IMG/VR virus record: IMGVR_UViG_3300025138_000032
Span: 1-64,000 of that record
Source of the DNA: a virus
DNA length: 64,000 nucleotides
Direction: 5' to 3' (one strand)
Shown: in pieces, positions 1-7,875 of the stretch
Layout of the letters: every line of letters begins with the position of its first letter
How positions within the stretch are numbered: position 1 is the stretch's first letter
Position numbers and translations under genes: made by a program
Notes under the pieces: generated by a model
The model's database searches: none
What the model saw: only the letters and a program-made list of their open reading frames with translations
What the model was told of the DNA's origin: nothing

Positions 1-2
1 CA

Positions 3-83
3 TCAACAAAAGTATTCACTAAGAAAGACAATTCAACAGTTGAGAAAATACATCAAGTACCTGCAATCGCCTTTGACAAATAG
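3..83 (+). CDS. 3' end of a truncated upstream gene
   Basis: The window opens inside a gene. Reading from base 3, 26 codons stay open and stop at TAG 81-83, ending ...VPAIAFDK. A second frame from base 1 is also open to a TAG at 94-96, but the base-3 frame looks more protein-like and stops just before the late promoter at 88. Too little remains to assign a family; by position it should belong to the tail or fibre block. Confidence 0.45.
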   Translation, partial: STKVFTKKDNSTVEKIHQVPAIAFDK

Positions 84-87
84 GATG

Positions 88-95
88 ACTAAATA
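88..95 (+). promoter_or_regulatory. T4-type late promoter -10 (ACTAAATA), leaderless layout
   Basis: ACTAAATA is a variant of the T4 late -10 consensus TATAAATA, which is read by the gp55 sigma factor encoded at 34184. Five bases (GTAAT) separate it from the ATG at 101, so +1 is expected at or next to that ATG and the mRNA should have no leader. Confidence 0.5.
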
Positions 96-100
96 GTAAT

Positions 101-433
101 ATGGCTATACTCGCAAACTTATTCATTGACCAAGGAACAGACTTCACTATTGTAGTCGATGTTTCAGATGCAACAGGAGAGATTTTAAATCTTTCAGGTT
201 ATGTTTCTGCTGGTCAAATTAGAAAGACTTATGGTTCTTCAACCATTGCAGCCACATTTACTACTACCAATGCAAACTCTACAGGTAAAGTAACTATGTC
301 TTTGACTGATACTCAAACTTCAGCATTAGAACCTGGAAGATATGTTTATGATATGAACATAACCAGTGCCGGTGGTGTAACAACAAGAGTAGTCGAAGGC
401 CAAGCAATCATAACACCAGGAGTGACAAGATAA
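101..433 (+). CDS. Small virion/appendage structural protein, Ig-like beta fold likely
   Basis: A 110-residue protein starting MAILANLFIDQGTDFTIVVD. It is rich in Thr, Val and Gly with alternating hydrophobic residues and has no signal peptide or membrane segment. The pattern of a short N-terminal stretch, 'DQGTDF', a beta-rich core and a closing 'VVEGQAIITPG' resembles small baseplate-upper or Ig-like structural proteins of marine T4-like phages. The family assignment is by resemblance only. It lies directly behind a late promoter and its stop overlaps the next start (TAATG), so it is probably co-translated with the gene at 433. Confidence 0.65.
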   Translation: MAILANLFIDQGTDFTIVVDVSDATGEILNLSGYVSAGQIRKTYGSSTIAATFTTTNANSTGKVTMSLTDTQTSALEPGRYVYDMNITSAGGVTTRVVEGQAIITPGVTR

Positions 434-672
434 TGGCAATCAAGGGAGTCGTATCTAGAGTTGCAACTATAGGTGGTGTATTGTCCAATACAACAAATTT
501 AAGAGCAAAACAGGTGACTGTTGGTGCTCAAGGTAACAATGATATTTCTGCCAAGTCAATCAATGAACTTGCAGATGTAAACGCATCCGAAACAGATGAT
601 GGTCTTCTCTCATATGACCAATCAACTGATAAGTGGACAACTACTACTACTATAGACGGCGGAACATTCTAG
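433..672 (+). CDS. Small tail-fibre-associated protein with C-terminal IDGGTF tag
   Basis: A 79-residue protein, coupled to the preceding gene by a TAATG overlap. The N-terminus (VVSRVATIGGVLSNTTNL) is followed by 'INELADVN..ETDDGLLSYDQSTDKW', a motif common in phage tail-fibre proteins. It ends in IDGGTF, exactly as the large fibre gene at 818 does, and almost as the gene at 4832 does (IDGGTI). I infer a structural subunit sharing an attachment or maturation signal with those proteins; the function is not known. Confidence 0.6.
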   Translation: MAIKGVVSRVATIGGVLSNTTNLRAKQVTVGAQGNNDISAKSINELADVNASETDDGLLSYDQSTDKWTTTTTIDGGTF

Positions 673-675
673 TTT

Positions 676-683
676 ACTAAATA
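676..683 (+). promoter_or_regulatory. Late promoter -10 (ACTAAATA) upstream of fibre leader
   Basis: ACTAAATA followed by ATAGT puts the expected +1 at about 689. The NNAGT stretch after the box recurs at other late promoters here (4783, 16089, 20852, 55101). Transcription would begin with the 129-base structured leader of the gene at 818. Confidence 0.5.
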
Positions 684-688
684 ATAGT

Positions 689-817
689 AACAAATCAAGG
701 ATACCGACCAGTGAAGGTATCGACCCACATTGTGAGTGGACTGAATTTATATTATGTAATCACGACTCAGGAGTGCTGGGTCAAAACAATTAATTTAATT
801 TTTATAGGAAAATAAAA
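689..817 (+). ncRNA. Structured 5' leader of fibre mRNA
   Basis: This 129-base non-coding stretch between the late promoter and the ATG at 818 holds two clear stems. GATACC (700-705) pairs with GGTATC (716-721). Immediately after, GACCCA (722-727) pairs with TGGGTC (777-782) and encloses a further possible GTGA/TCAC pairing (732-735 with 760-763). The rest, 783-817, is AT-rich and carries the ribosome-binding region (ATAGGA). Most leaders in this window are short or absent, so folded structure here is probably selected. No known riboswitch class is recognised. Confidence 0.45.
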
Positions 818-2548
818 ATGGCAACAGTAATTCAAATCAAAAGAAGTACAGGTTCCGCGGCTCCTTCAACTAGTAATCTAAGTGAAGGTGAAATGGCGTA
901 TGTACAAGATAGAAGTAATTCTGGTGCATCTGCTAAACTATTCATCGAATCAGTAGATTCAGATAATTCTACAGCCCTAATCCATGCGATTGGTGGTAAG
1001 TATTATACTGATATTCTTTCTGGTTCTTCAGCAACACCTGCTAACTTAAAAGTTGGTAATGGTTCTACTGCTGGTGCAACTTTACAAATCATGGAAGACT
1101 CCGATAACGGAACAAACTTCGTTGGTCTTAAAGCTGCAGATTCTCTTGGTTCTTCAGTAACTTTCACACTACCTAGTGCTGATGGTTCTGCTAATCAAGT
1201 TATAGGAACAGATGGTTCAGGAACTCTTTCTTTCGTATCAACAACTTCAACCCTTGCTGGTGGTAGTGATGTAAACATCACATCTGCTGCTGATGGTGCG
1301 ATGTTATTATATGATACAGGAACATCAAAATGGATTGATAATGTAATGTCTGGAGACGCCACTATGGCTGACACAGGTGTTCTAACTATCGGATCCCAAA
1401 AAATCGTTAATTCTATGTTGGCTGACGATGCAGTTGGAGCTGATGAATTAGCTTCAAACGCAGTCGTAACGGCATCTATCGTTGACGCAAATGTAACAAC
1501 TGATAAAATCGCTGACGATGCAGTCGATGCTGATAAATTAGCATCAAGTGCCGTAGTATTCGCTTCATTAGCGGGTGCAATGGTTCAGACATCTGGTGAA
1601 TCTTTCGCAGATAGTGACACAACTTTAATGACTTCAGCTGCTATTCAGGACAAAATCCAAGCATTAGCAACTACAGAAGACTTAGACCTTGCAGGTGACA
1701 GTGGAACTGGCGCAGTCGATTTAGACTCTCAGTCACTAACAATCGCTGGTACAGCAAATGAAGTTGAAACTTCAGCAAGTGGACAAACTATAACAGTTGG
1801 TCTACCTAACGATGTCACAATTGCAAACAATTTAACAGTTTCAGGTAACTTAATATCAGACGATATTACAACTGCAACTTTAACAACATCTGGTAACTTA
1901 ACAGTCACAGGAAACTTGGCAGTTAATGGTACTACAACAACAGTAAACTCTACTACAGTAAATATCGCAGACCCAGTGTTTGAAATCGGTGCTGACAGTT
2001 CAGATGACAACTTAGACCGTGGTATCAAATTTAAGTACAACTCCGGTGGTGCTAAGATTGGTTTCTTTGGTATGGATGATACAGATGGTTCTTTTGTCGC
2101 TCTAACAAGTGCAACAGATAGTTCATCAGTATTCTCTGGTACTGCAATGCCAGGTAAATTCGGTAACTTAACAGCTGCTGGTTTAGCAATGAGTGGAAGT
2201 ATTTCTTCTTATGCAGGTTCAGCTCCTACAGATGGTCAAGTCTTAATTGGTGACACATCTTCAGGTTTAATGGATGCGGCTACTCTTACTGCTGGTGATG
2301 GTATTGATATCACTAATGGTGCAGGTGCAATTACGATTGCAGCTGAAGTATCAACTGCTTCTAACTTAGGTTCTGTAATTGTCGCTGCTGGTGAAGGTAT
2401 GGATGTATCTTACTCTGGTGGAACTGCTACAATAGCTGGTGAAGATGCAACAACTTCAAATAAAGGTGTCGCAAGTTTTGCTAGTGCGAACTTTACAGTA
2501 TCAAGTGGTGCAGTGGCTATCACTGCTATTGACGGTGGAACATTCTAA
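818..2548 (+). CDS. Tail fibre / appendage protein, modular
   Basis: A 576-residue Gly/Ser/Thr/Ala/Asp-rich protein with no membrane segments. The N-terminus MATVIQIKRSTGSAAPST...L.EGE.AY is the typical phage tail-fibre attachment-type start, shared with the next gene (MATVIQFKRSS). The middle holds short Ala/Asp repeats (DDAVGADELASNAVV; DDAVDADKLASSAVV). Around residues 340-430 lies the 'NLTVTGN..VNGTTTTVNST' domain also found at 3914 and 5050. It ends in IDGGTF. It is translated from an SD (ATAGGA) after the structured leader. Probably a host-contacting fibre; which T4 fibre it replaces cannot be told from sequence. Confidence 0.8.
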   Translation: MATVIQIKRSTGSAAPSTSNLSEGEMAYVQDRSNSGASAKLFIESVDSDNSTALIHAIGGKYYTDILSGSSATPANLKVGNGSTAGATLQIMEDSDNGTNFVGLKAADSLGSSVTFTLPSADGSANQVIGTDGSGTLSFVSTTSTLAGGSDVNITSAADGAMLLYDTGTSKWIDNVMSGDATMADTGVLTIGSQKIVNSMLADDAVGADELASNAVVTASIVDANVTTDKIADDAVDADKLASSAVVFASLAGAMVQTSGESFADSDTTLMTSAAIQDKIQALATTEDLDLAGDSGTGAVDLDSQSLTIAGTANEVETSASGQTITVGLPNDVTIANNLTVSGNLISDDITTATLTTSGNLTVTGNLAVNGTTTTVNSTTVNIADPVFEIGADSSDDNLDRGIKFKYNSGGAKIGFFGMDDTDGSFVALTSATDSSSVFSGTAMPGKFGNLTAAGLAMSGSISSYAGSAPTDGQVLIGDTSSGLMDAATLTAGDGIDITNGAGAITIAAEVSTASNLGSVIVAAGEGMDVSYSGGTATIAGEDATTSNKGVASFASANFTVSSGAVAITAIDGGTF

Positions 2549-2589
2549 GGAAACTAAGAATATTTTAATTTAATCAATAGGAGATAGAC

Positions 2590-3414
2590 ATGGCAACAGT
2601 TATACAGTTTAAAAGAAGTTCTACTCAGAACGCAGTTCCGACTACAGGCAATTTAGCCTTAGGAGAATTGGCTGTCAATACTTATCACGGTAGATTTTAT
2701 ACCGAGAAGAATGACGGTTCCGCTGCTGTTGTAGAGATTGGGTCTAACCCAAAAACTCTACAGATTAATGACGCTATAACATTTCCAACCAGTGATGGTT
2801 CAAATGGACAAGTTCTTCAAACCAATGGTTCTGGAACAGTTTCATTTGCAACCTTAGGTGGTTCAGGTGTTTCAATTTTCAAATACACCGTTTCGGGTAA
2901 CCAAACTGTATTTACAGGTAATGATGATGACAGTAATGCATTATCTTACACTGTAGGTTCAGAACAGGTATTCTTAAATGGTGTTAAGTTAATTGATGGT
3001 GGTGCAGATTATACTGCAACAAGCACAACGACTATTACGCTGGCGGAAACTGCAATTGCAGGTGATACAGTAGAAGTAGTAGCAGTCACGGCTGCTAATT
3101 TAGTGCAAGGATTCTATACAAATAGTACCTTCACTGCAACTACTGCTAACCAAGTATTATCAAGTAATGCAGTTACGAACAAGGGTATTAAATATGTAAT
3201 TACTGCCACTCATGCGAGTGCAGGAACACATTCAGCCGAAGTATTATTAATCAATGATGGATCCAGTGCATATTTCGTTCAATATGGCGATATATTCAGT
3301 GCTGCTTCATTATTTTCGTTGACTGCTGATGTTAATTCAGGAAACATGAGACTCTTATGTACACCTGCTAACACCAACACAACGGTTAATACTTTCCAAA
3401 TAAGACAATCATAG
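2590..3414 (+). CDS. Tail fibre protein with conserved C-terminal knob-like domain
   Basis: A 274-residue fibre-type protein. The N-terminus (MATVIQFKRSS....TTGNLALGELAVN) matches the gene at 818. A middle 'TSDGSNGQVLQTNGSG' linker is shared with the protein at 3914. Residues about 195-274 form a domain found again at 3426 and 3914 (KY.V......E.LLI.DGS....QYG......F..D..SGN.RLL.TPA..N). An SD (AGGAGA) precedes the ATG. I infer that the repeated C-terminal domain is the distal or receptor-contacting part. Confidence 0.75.
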   Translation: MATVIQFKRSSTQNAVPTTGNLALGELAVNTYHGRFYTEKNDGSAAVVEIGSNPKTLQINDAITFPTSDGSNGQVLQTNGSGTVSFATLGGSGVSIFKYTVSGNQTVFTGNDDDSNALSYTVGSEQVFLNGVKLIDGGADYTATSTTTITLAETAIAGDTVEVVAVTAANLVQGFYTNSTFTATTANQVLSSNAVTNKGIKYVITATHASAGTHSAEVLLINDGSSAYFVQYGDIFSAASLFSLTADVNSGNMRLLCTPANTNTTVNTFQIRQS

Positions 3415-3425
3415 GGGGATAGAAA

Positions 3426-3836
3426 ATGGCTATAACAAGAAGTTTTAAACTTGCTGAATTTATTCGTCACATGTCTTATAACTCTAGTACAGATAGGATA
3501 GAAACAGTAAAAGAAATACAAGATGAGAATACAACAACAGGTGGAGTCACTAAGACTGCAACTACTGAATTCGCACTTGACAATTTTGCTCATGCTACCT
3601 ATAGAGCTGCGAGATATATCGTGGCTATGTCAGAGGGAAGTAATTTCCATTCAACGGAGATAATGTTGGTACACGATGGTTCTGCTGTTACTTTAACACA
3701 ATATGGAACACTGAAAGATACTAACTTAGCGACATTTGATGCAGACATTAGTGGAGATAATGTTAGACTATTATGTACACCGGCGAGTACAAACTCAACG
3801 GTTATCAAGTTTAACAGAACTACAGTAGAAGCTTAA
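3426..3836 (+). CDS. Stand-alone fibre knob-like domain protein
   Basis: A 136-residue protein that is little more than the C-terminal domain of the fibre at 2590. Its last 80 residues (RAARYIVAMSEGSNFHSTEI...VRLLCTPASTNST) align by eye with that domain and with the end of the protein at 3914. It lacks the MATVIQ attachment start, so it may be a small separate subunit or a domain cut loose from a longer fibre. A terminator follows at 3856. Confidence 0.65.
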   Translation: MAITRSFKLAEFIRHMSYNSSTDRIETVKEIQDENTTTGGVTKTATTEFALDNFAHATYRAARYIVAMSEGSNFHSTEIMLVHDGSAVTLTQYGTLKDTNLATFDADISGDNVRLLCTPASTNSTVIKFNRTTVEA

Positions 3837-3855
3837 ATACAGTAATTTATTATGT

Positions 3856-3882
3856 AAAGGGGACTTTTAGTCCCCTTTTTTG
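3856..3882 (+). terminator. Intrinsic terminator
   Basis: A 10-bp stem AAAGGGGACT/AGTCCCCTTT with loop TTT, followed by a T run. It closes the 818-3836 transcript. The stem sequence closely resembles the terminators at 28879, 29189 and 47297. Confidence 0.9.
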
Positions 3883-3900
3883 AGCTCAATATAAAAATAA

Positions 3901-3908
3901 CATAAATA
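3901..3908 (+). promoter_or_regulatory. Late promoter -10 (CATAAATA), leaderless layout
   Basis: CATAAATA, then five bases (ACACC), then ATG at 3914. No Shine-Dalgarno sequence is visible upstream of that ATG, fitting a leaderless mRNA. Confidence 0.65.
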
Positions 3909-3913
3909 ACACC

Positions 3914-4732
3914 ATGGCATCAAAAGTAAAATTTTTCGCAGATTTAGGTGTTCAGTCGAAACTAAACACCCAAGTAGATGGCGACCTAACTGTTGCAGGT
4001 AATCTAACGGTTACCGGAAATTCACTAACCGTTAATTCGACTACAACTTCTGTTGGCGACTCAATGTTTGAGTTCGCAAATCAAAATACTAGTTCAGACC
4101 TAATCGATATTGGTTTCTACGGAAACTACAACGATGGTTTATCAGATGGTGGTGCATCTGAATACACAGGTCTATTCAGAGATGCATCGGATTCTACATG
4201 GACATTATTTGATGGTTTAGAGGTAGAACCAGGAACTACAGTTAATACTGGTGGTTCGGGTTATGCACTTGCTGATTTAAAACTTGGAGATTTAACTTCT
4301 TCAACACTAACAGCAGGTGGATTATTATATCCAACTTCAGATGGTTCTAATAACCAAGTCTTAATGACTAATGGTTCAGGACAATTATCGTTTCAAGACG
4401 CTGGGTCAGGATTGACATCAGGTACAGTCACAACAACTTCTACTACTATCACAAATTTAGACACGATGGCAGTTGCAAGTTATAGGGGTGCAAAGTACAC
4501 TGTAACAGTCTCAGACGCTACAGGAGGCGATTACGAGATAACAGAGATACATGTGATACATGACGGCACTAATGCAAGTATAACGCAGTTTGGTACAGTA
4601 TTACAAGGTACTTCTAGTGAATTGGGAACATTTTCAGTAGACATCAGTTCAGGAAATCTAAGACTAAGAGTTACATCTTCTTCTTCTAATTCAACTGTTT
4701 ACAACTTCAAGAGAATTGACCATTCAACATAA
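3914..4732 (+). CDS. Tail fibre protein (NLTV domain plus knob-like C-terminus)
   Basis: A 272-residue fibre-type protein. Residues about 25-75 contain the repeated fibre domain (DGDLTVAGNLTVTGN...VNSTTTSVGDSMFEF). A 'TSDGSNNQVLMTNGSG' linker follows, and the last 80 residues are the third copy of the conserved C-terminal domain (RGAKYTVTVSDA..EITEIHVIHDG...SGNLRL). It therefore combines parts of the fibres at 818 and 2590. It has its own late promoter 5 bases upstream and no SD. Confidence 0.75.
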   Translation: MASKVKFFADLGVQSKLNTQVDGDLTVAGNLTVTGNSLTVNSTTTSVGDSMFEFANQNTSSDLIDIGFYGNYNDGLSDGGASEYTGLFRDASDSTWTLFDGLEVEPGTTVNTGGSGYALADLKLGDLTSSTLTAGGLLYPTSDGSNNQVLMTNGSGQLSFQDAGSGLTSGTVTTTSTTITNLDTMAVASYRGAKYTVTVSDATGGDYEITEIHVIHDGTNASITQFGTVLQGTSSELGTFSVDISSGNLRLRVTSSSSNSTVYNFKRIDHST

Positions 4733-4782
4733 AAAAAAGTTATTATTTTTTATTTGAGTAATGGTTTAGAACATCACCAATC

Positions 4783-4790
4783 TATAAATA
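4783..4790 (+). promoter_or_regulatory. Late promoter -10 (TATAAATA)
   Basis: A perfect T4 late -10 box followed by ATAGT. A leader of about 36 bases with an AAAGGA ribosome-binding site leads to the ATG at 4832. Confidence 0.75.
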
Positions 4791-4831
4791 ATAGTATTAA
4801 TTACTAACACTTTTACAAAAGGACACAAAGA

Positions 4832-5050
4832 ATGGCAACAACACAAACATTTGTAATCGAGTATGGGTTATCAGTAGGTTCATCAGAAGTTATCAATTCA
4901 AGTGGAAAAATCGCCCCAGGCGCTTTATCTAATGTTGATACGGATGATATTGCTGAGGGCACATCCGCTCTTTACTTTACTAATTCTAGATTTAATAGTT
5001 CTTTTGATACGAGACTATCTAATGCCACTATAGATGGAGGCACTATCTAA
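4832..5050 (+). CDS. Mini tail-fibre paralogue ending in IDGGTI
   Basis: A 72-residue protein whose N-terminus (TQTFVIEYGLSVGSSEVINS) parallels that of the 932-residue fibre that follows it (SKNFIIKNGLTVGTTEVITS). Its middle holds a single copy of the fibre repeat 'DDIAEG.SALYFTNSRF'. The C-terminus IDGGTI matches the IDGGTF ends of the proteins at 433 and 818. It overlaps the next gene by one base (TAATG). It looks like a fibre start joined directly to a common C-terminal tag. Confidence 0.65.
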   Translation: MATTQTFVIEYGLSVGSSEVINSSGKIAPGALSNVDTDDIAEGTSALYFTNSRFNSSFDTRLSNATIDGGTI

Positions 5051-7848
5051 TGACGAGTAAAAATTTCATAATCAAAAACGGCTTAACAGTAGGAACTACT
5101 GAAGTCATAACATCTGCTGGTGTAATTACTGGTGCAGGTGTAAACGAGGCAGTTGACGATAGAGTCAATTCACTATTAACAGCAGGTGCAGGCATTGGGC
5201 TTGCATATGATGACGCTGCTGGAACACTTACAATTACAGGTAATGTTGGGGACATCACAGGCGTAAACGCTGGTGCTGGTCTAACAGGAACTGCAACATC
5301 TGGTGATGCAACACTAAACATTGGTGCTGGTACAGGTATTACTGTAAACGCCGATGACATTGCAATCAATTTCAAAGACGAAGACGATATGTCTTCAAAC
5401 AGTGCAACTCACGCCGCTACTCAACAATCAGTCAAGGCATATGTAGATTCACAAATACAAACCAAAGATAATACAGACGAAATTACAGAGGGTTCAACAA
5501 ATCTTTACTTTACAAATACAAGAGCAGACGCTAGAATAGCTAATGCATTAGTAGATGAAGATAATATGGCATCAAATAGTGCTACTAAACTTCCTTCGCA
5601 ACAATCAGTTAAGGCATATGTAGATTCACAAGTAGCAGGCAAAGATAATACAGACGAAATCACTGAAGGTTCAAATCTTTACTTTACAAATGAAAGAGTA
5701 GATGACAGAGTTAATGCATTACTAGTTGCCGGAACAGGCATTACATCTACATACGATGATGCCGCTGGAACACTTACACTTAACGGACAAGTTGGTGATG
5801 TAACAAGTGTTGTCGCTGGAACTGGTCTAACAGGTGGTGGAACAAGTGGTGATGTAACAGTAAATGTTGTTGGTGGTACAGGTATAATCGCAAATGCGAA
5901 TGATATCGCAATCGATACTTCTGTAACAGTAGATTTAACTACTAGTCAAACACTTTCAGGCAAAACACTAACATCTCCAATCTTAAATACTGCTCTATCT
6001 GGTACTGCATTCTTAGACGAAGACGACTTCTCAAGTAATGCGAATGATAAAGTTGCATCTCAACAATCTATTAAAACATATGTTGATGCATCTGTTGCCG
6101 CTAAAGACAATACAGACGAAATCACTGAAGGTTCATCAAATCTATACTTCACAAATGAAAGAGTAGACGATAGAGTAGATGCTCTACTAACTTCTGGTGT
6201 CAATGTCGCTATGACATATGACGATGCAAATGGAAGTTTAGAGATTAGAGTACCTTTTGAGAATATACAAGATACAGTTGGTACTCAGATTGCAACCAAT
6301 GGTTCACATACAGGTCTTACTGCAACATATGATGATGCTGGTGACGGCGCTATAGACCTTGCAGTATCAACATCACATGTTAGGGGTTTAATATCTGCTG
6401 GTGGTGACTTATCATACAACAGTACAACTGGTGTAATGAGTTTCACAAACGATGCTGGAGATATTTCTTCAGTAGTTGCTGGAACTGGTACAACAGGTGG
6501 TGGAACTGCTGGCGATGTAACAATTAATGTTATTGGTGGCGATGGTATTACTGCAAACGCAAACGATATCGCATTATCATCTTCAGTCGCTGGTGATGGT
6601 CTTGCATTCTCAAGTGGTATTCTTGCAGTAAATGTAGATGATTCATCAATCGAAACAAGTTCAGACACATTACAAGTAAAAGCAAGTGGTGTCACAAATG
6701 CCATGCTGGCAGGGTCAATCGGTGCAGATAAACTTGCAGGTTCAATAGGGAACGCAAAACTATCTAACTCATCAATTACAATAGACGGAAGTGCTGTTTC
6801 ATTGGGTGGTTCAATAACTACTACAAATACACAACTTACACAAGAACAAGTCGAAGACTTTGTTGGTGGTATGTTAGATGGTACCGAAACAGGTATCTCT
6901 GTATCATACGATGATACAAATGGTAATCTTGACTTTGTTATTGGCGCTGACGACATTACTAACGATATGTTGGCAGGGTCAATTAATCAATCCAAACTTG
7001 CAGGTTCAATTGCAAACGCAAAACTTGCTAATAGTACGATAACAATTGATGGACAATCAGTTGCATTGGGTGGTTCAGTCACAACAACTAACACTCAATT
7101 ATCAACAGAGAATGTACAAGATATCGCTGGGGCGATGTTCTCAAGTAATACTGAAAGTGGTATTACTGCAACATATCAAGATGCAGATGGTACAATCGAT
7201 TTAGATGTTAATGACCCAACAATATCCTTGACAGGCGATGTGACAGGTTCTGCTACAATGACCAATTTAGGTAATGTTAGTATCTCTACTACAGTCGCTG
7301 CTAACTCAGTCGCACTTGGAACAGATACAACAGGTAACTATGTCGCAGGTGTAAGTGCAGGAACTGGTGTCTCAGTAAGTGGTTCTGGAGAAGGCGCAAC
7401 TTCAACAGTAAGTATTGGACAGGCAGTTTCAACATCAAGTAATGTTCAATTTGCAAACTTAGTGTTATCAGGCAACTTGACAGTTAATGGTGCAACATCA
7501 ACAGTTAGTTCAACTAACACAACAATCGAAGATGCATTGATAGAATTAGGGACAGGTACTTCTGGTACGCCTTCTAACGATGCAGGTTTTGTTATTGAAA
7601 GAGGAAGTTCTGACAATGTATTCATTGGTTGGGACGAGAGTGCAGATGCGATAACATTTGGTACTGGTAGTTTTACTGGTGCATCTACAGGTAATTTAAG
7701 TATTACACCAAGTGCAGTTAATACAGGCGCCTTGACGATTACTAATGCTAGTAACTCAGGCGGAACTGCGAGAAACATATATCAGTCAACATCAGCTCCA
7801 GGCGGAAGTGATGGCGCAGTTGGCGATTTATGGGTTCTCTACTCTTAA
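5050..7848 (+). CDS. Large tail fibre protein with YFTN repeats
   Basis: A 932-residue fibre, the longest coding unit here. Gly, Thr, Asp and Ala dominate and Cys is absent. The module 'DEITEGS.NLYFTN.R.D.R..ALL' occurs at least three times in the first 400 residues, together with repeated 'GDVTSVVAGTGLTGGG' and 'DDEDNMASNSATK.PSQQSVKAYVD' units. Near the C-terminus is the NLTVNG...TVSST domain also seen at 818 and 3914, ending ...GGSDGAVGDLWVLYS. These repeats are typical of fibres of marine T4-like phages; the protein probably forms a long trimeric fibre. Confidence 0.85.
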   Translation: MTSKNFIIKNGLTVGTTEVITSAGVITGAGVNEAVDDRVNSLLTAGAGIGLAYDDAAGTLTITGNVGDITGVNAGAGLTGTATSGDATLNIGAGTGITVNADDIAINFKDEDDMSSNSATHAATQQSVKAYVDSQIQTKDNTDEITEGSTNLYFTNTRADARIANALVDEDNMASNSATKLPSQQSVKAYVDSQVAGKDNTDEITEGSNLYFTNERVDDRVNALLVAGTGITSTYDDAAGTLTLNGQVGDVTSVVAGTGLTGGGTSGDVTVNVVGGTGIIANANDIAIDTSVTVDLTTSQTLSGKTLTSPILNTALSGTAFLDEDDFSSNANDKVASQQSIKTYVDASVAAKDNTDEITEGSSNLYFTNERVDDRVDALLTSGVNVAMTYDDANGSLEIRVPFENIQDTVGTQIATNGSHTGLTATYDDAGDGAIDLAVSTSHVRGLISAGGDLSYNSTTGVMSFTNDAGDISSVVAGTGTTGGGTAGDVTINVIGGDGITANANDIALSSSVAGDGLAFSSGILAVNVDDSSIETSSDTLQVKASGVTNAMLAGSIGADKLAGSIGNAKLSNSSITIDGSAVSLGGSITTTNTQLTQEQVEDFVGGMLDGTETGISVSYDDTNGNLDFVIGADDITNDMLAGSINQSKLAGSIANAKLANSTITIDGQSVALGGSVTTTNTQLSTENVQDIAGAMFSSNTESGITATYQDADGTIDLDVNDPTISLTGDVTGSATMTNLGNVSISTTVAANSVALGTDTTGNYVAGVSAGTGVSVSGSGEGATSTVSIGQAVSTSSNVQFANLVLSGNLTVNGATSTVSSTNTTIEDALIELGTGTSGTPSNDAGFVIERGSSDNVFIGWDESADAITFGTGSFTGASTGNLSITPSAVNTGALTITNASNSGGTARNIYQSTSAPGGSDGAVGDLWVLYS

Positions 7849-7854
7849 TAAATA
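7847..7854 (+). promoter_or_regulatory. Weak late promoter candidate (AATAAATA)
   Basis: AATAAATA overlaps the stop of the large fibre gene. It lies 21 bases before the ATG at 7876, which has its own AAGGA ribosome-binding site. First base differs from the common T/C. Confidence 0.35.
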
Positions 7855-7875
7855 ACCATTTAAGGATTATATAAT

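Noticed and set aside
1-96. Frame 1 as the partial upstream gene
   Set aside because: Also open, but composition is less protein-like than the base-3 frame and it would run through the late promoter at 88.
6285-6956. Long minus-strand open frame of 223 codons
   Set aside because: It is the mirror of the repetitive fibre gene at 5050; Gly/Thr/Asp-rich coding DNA leaves the opposite strand open. No promoter or SD.
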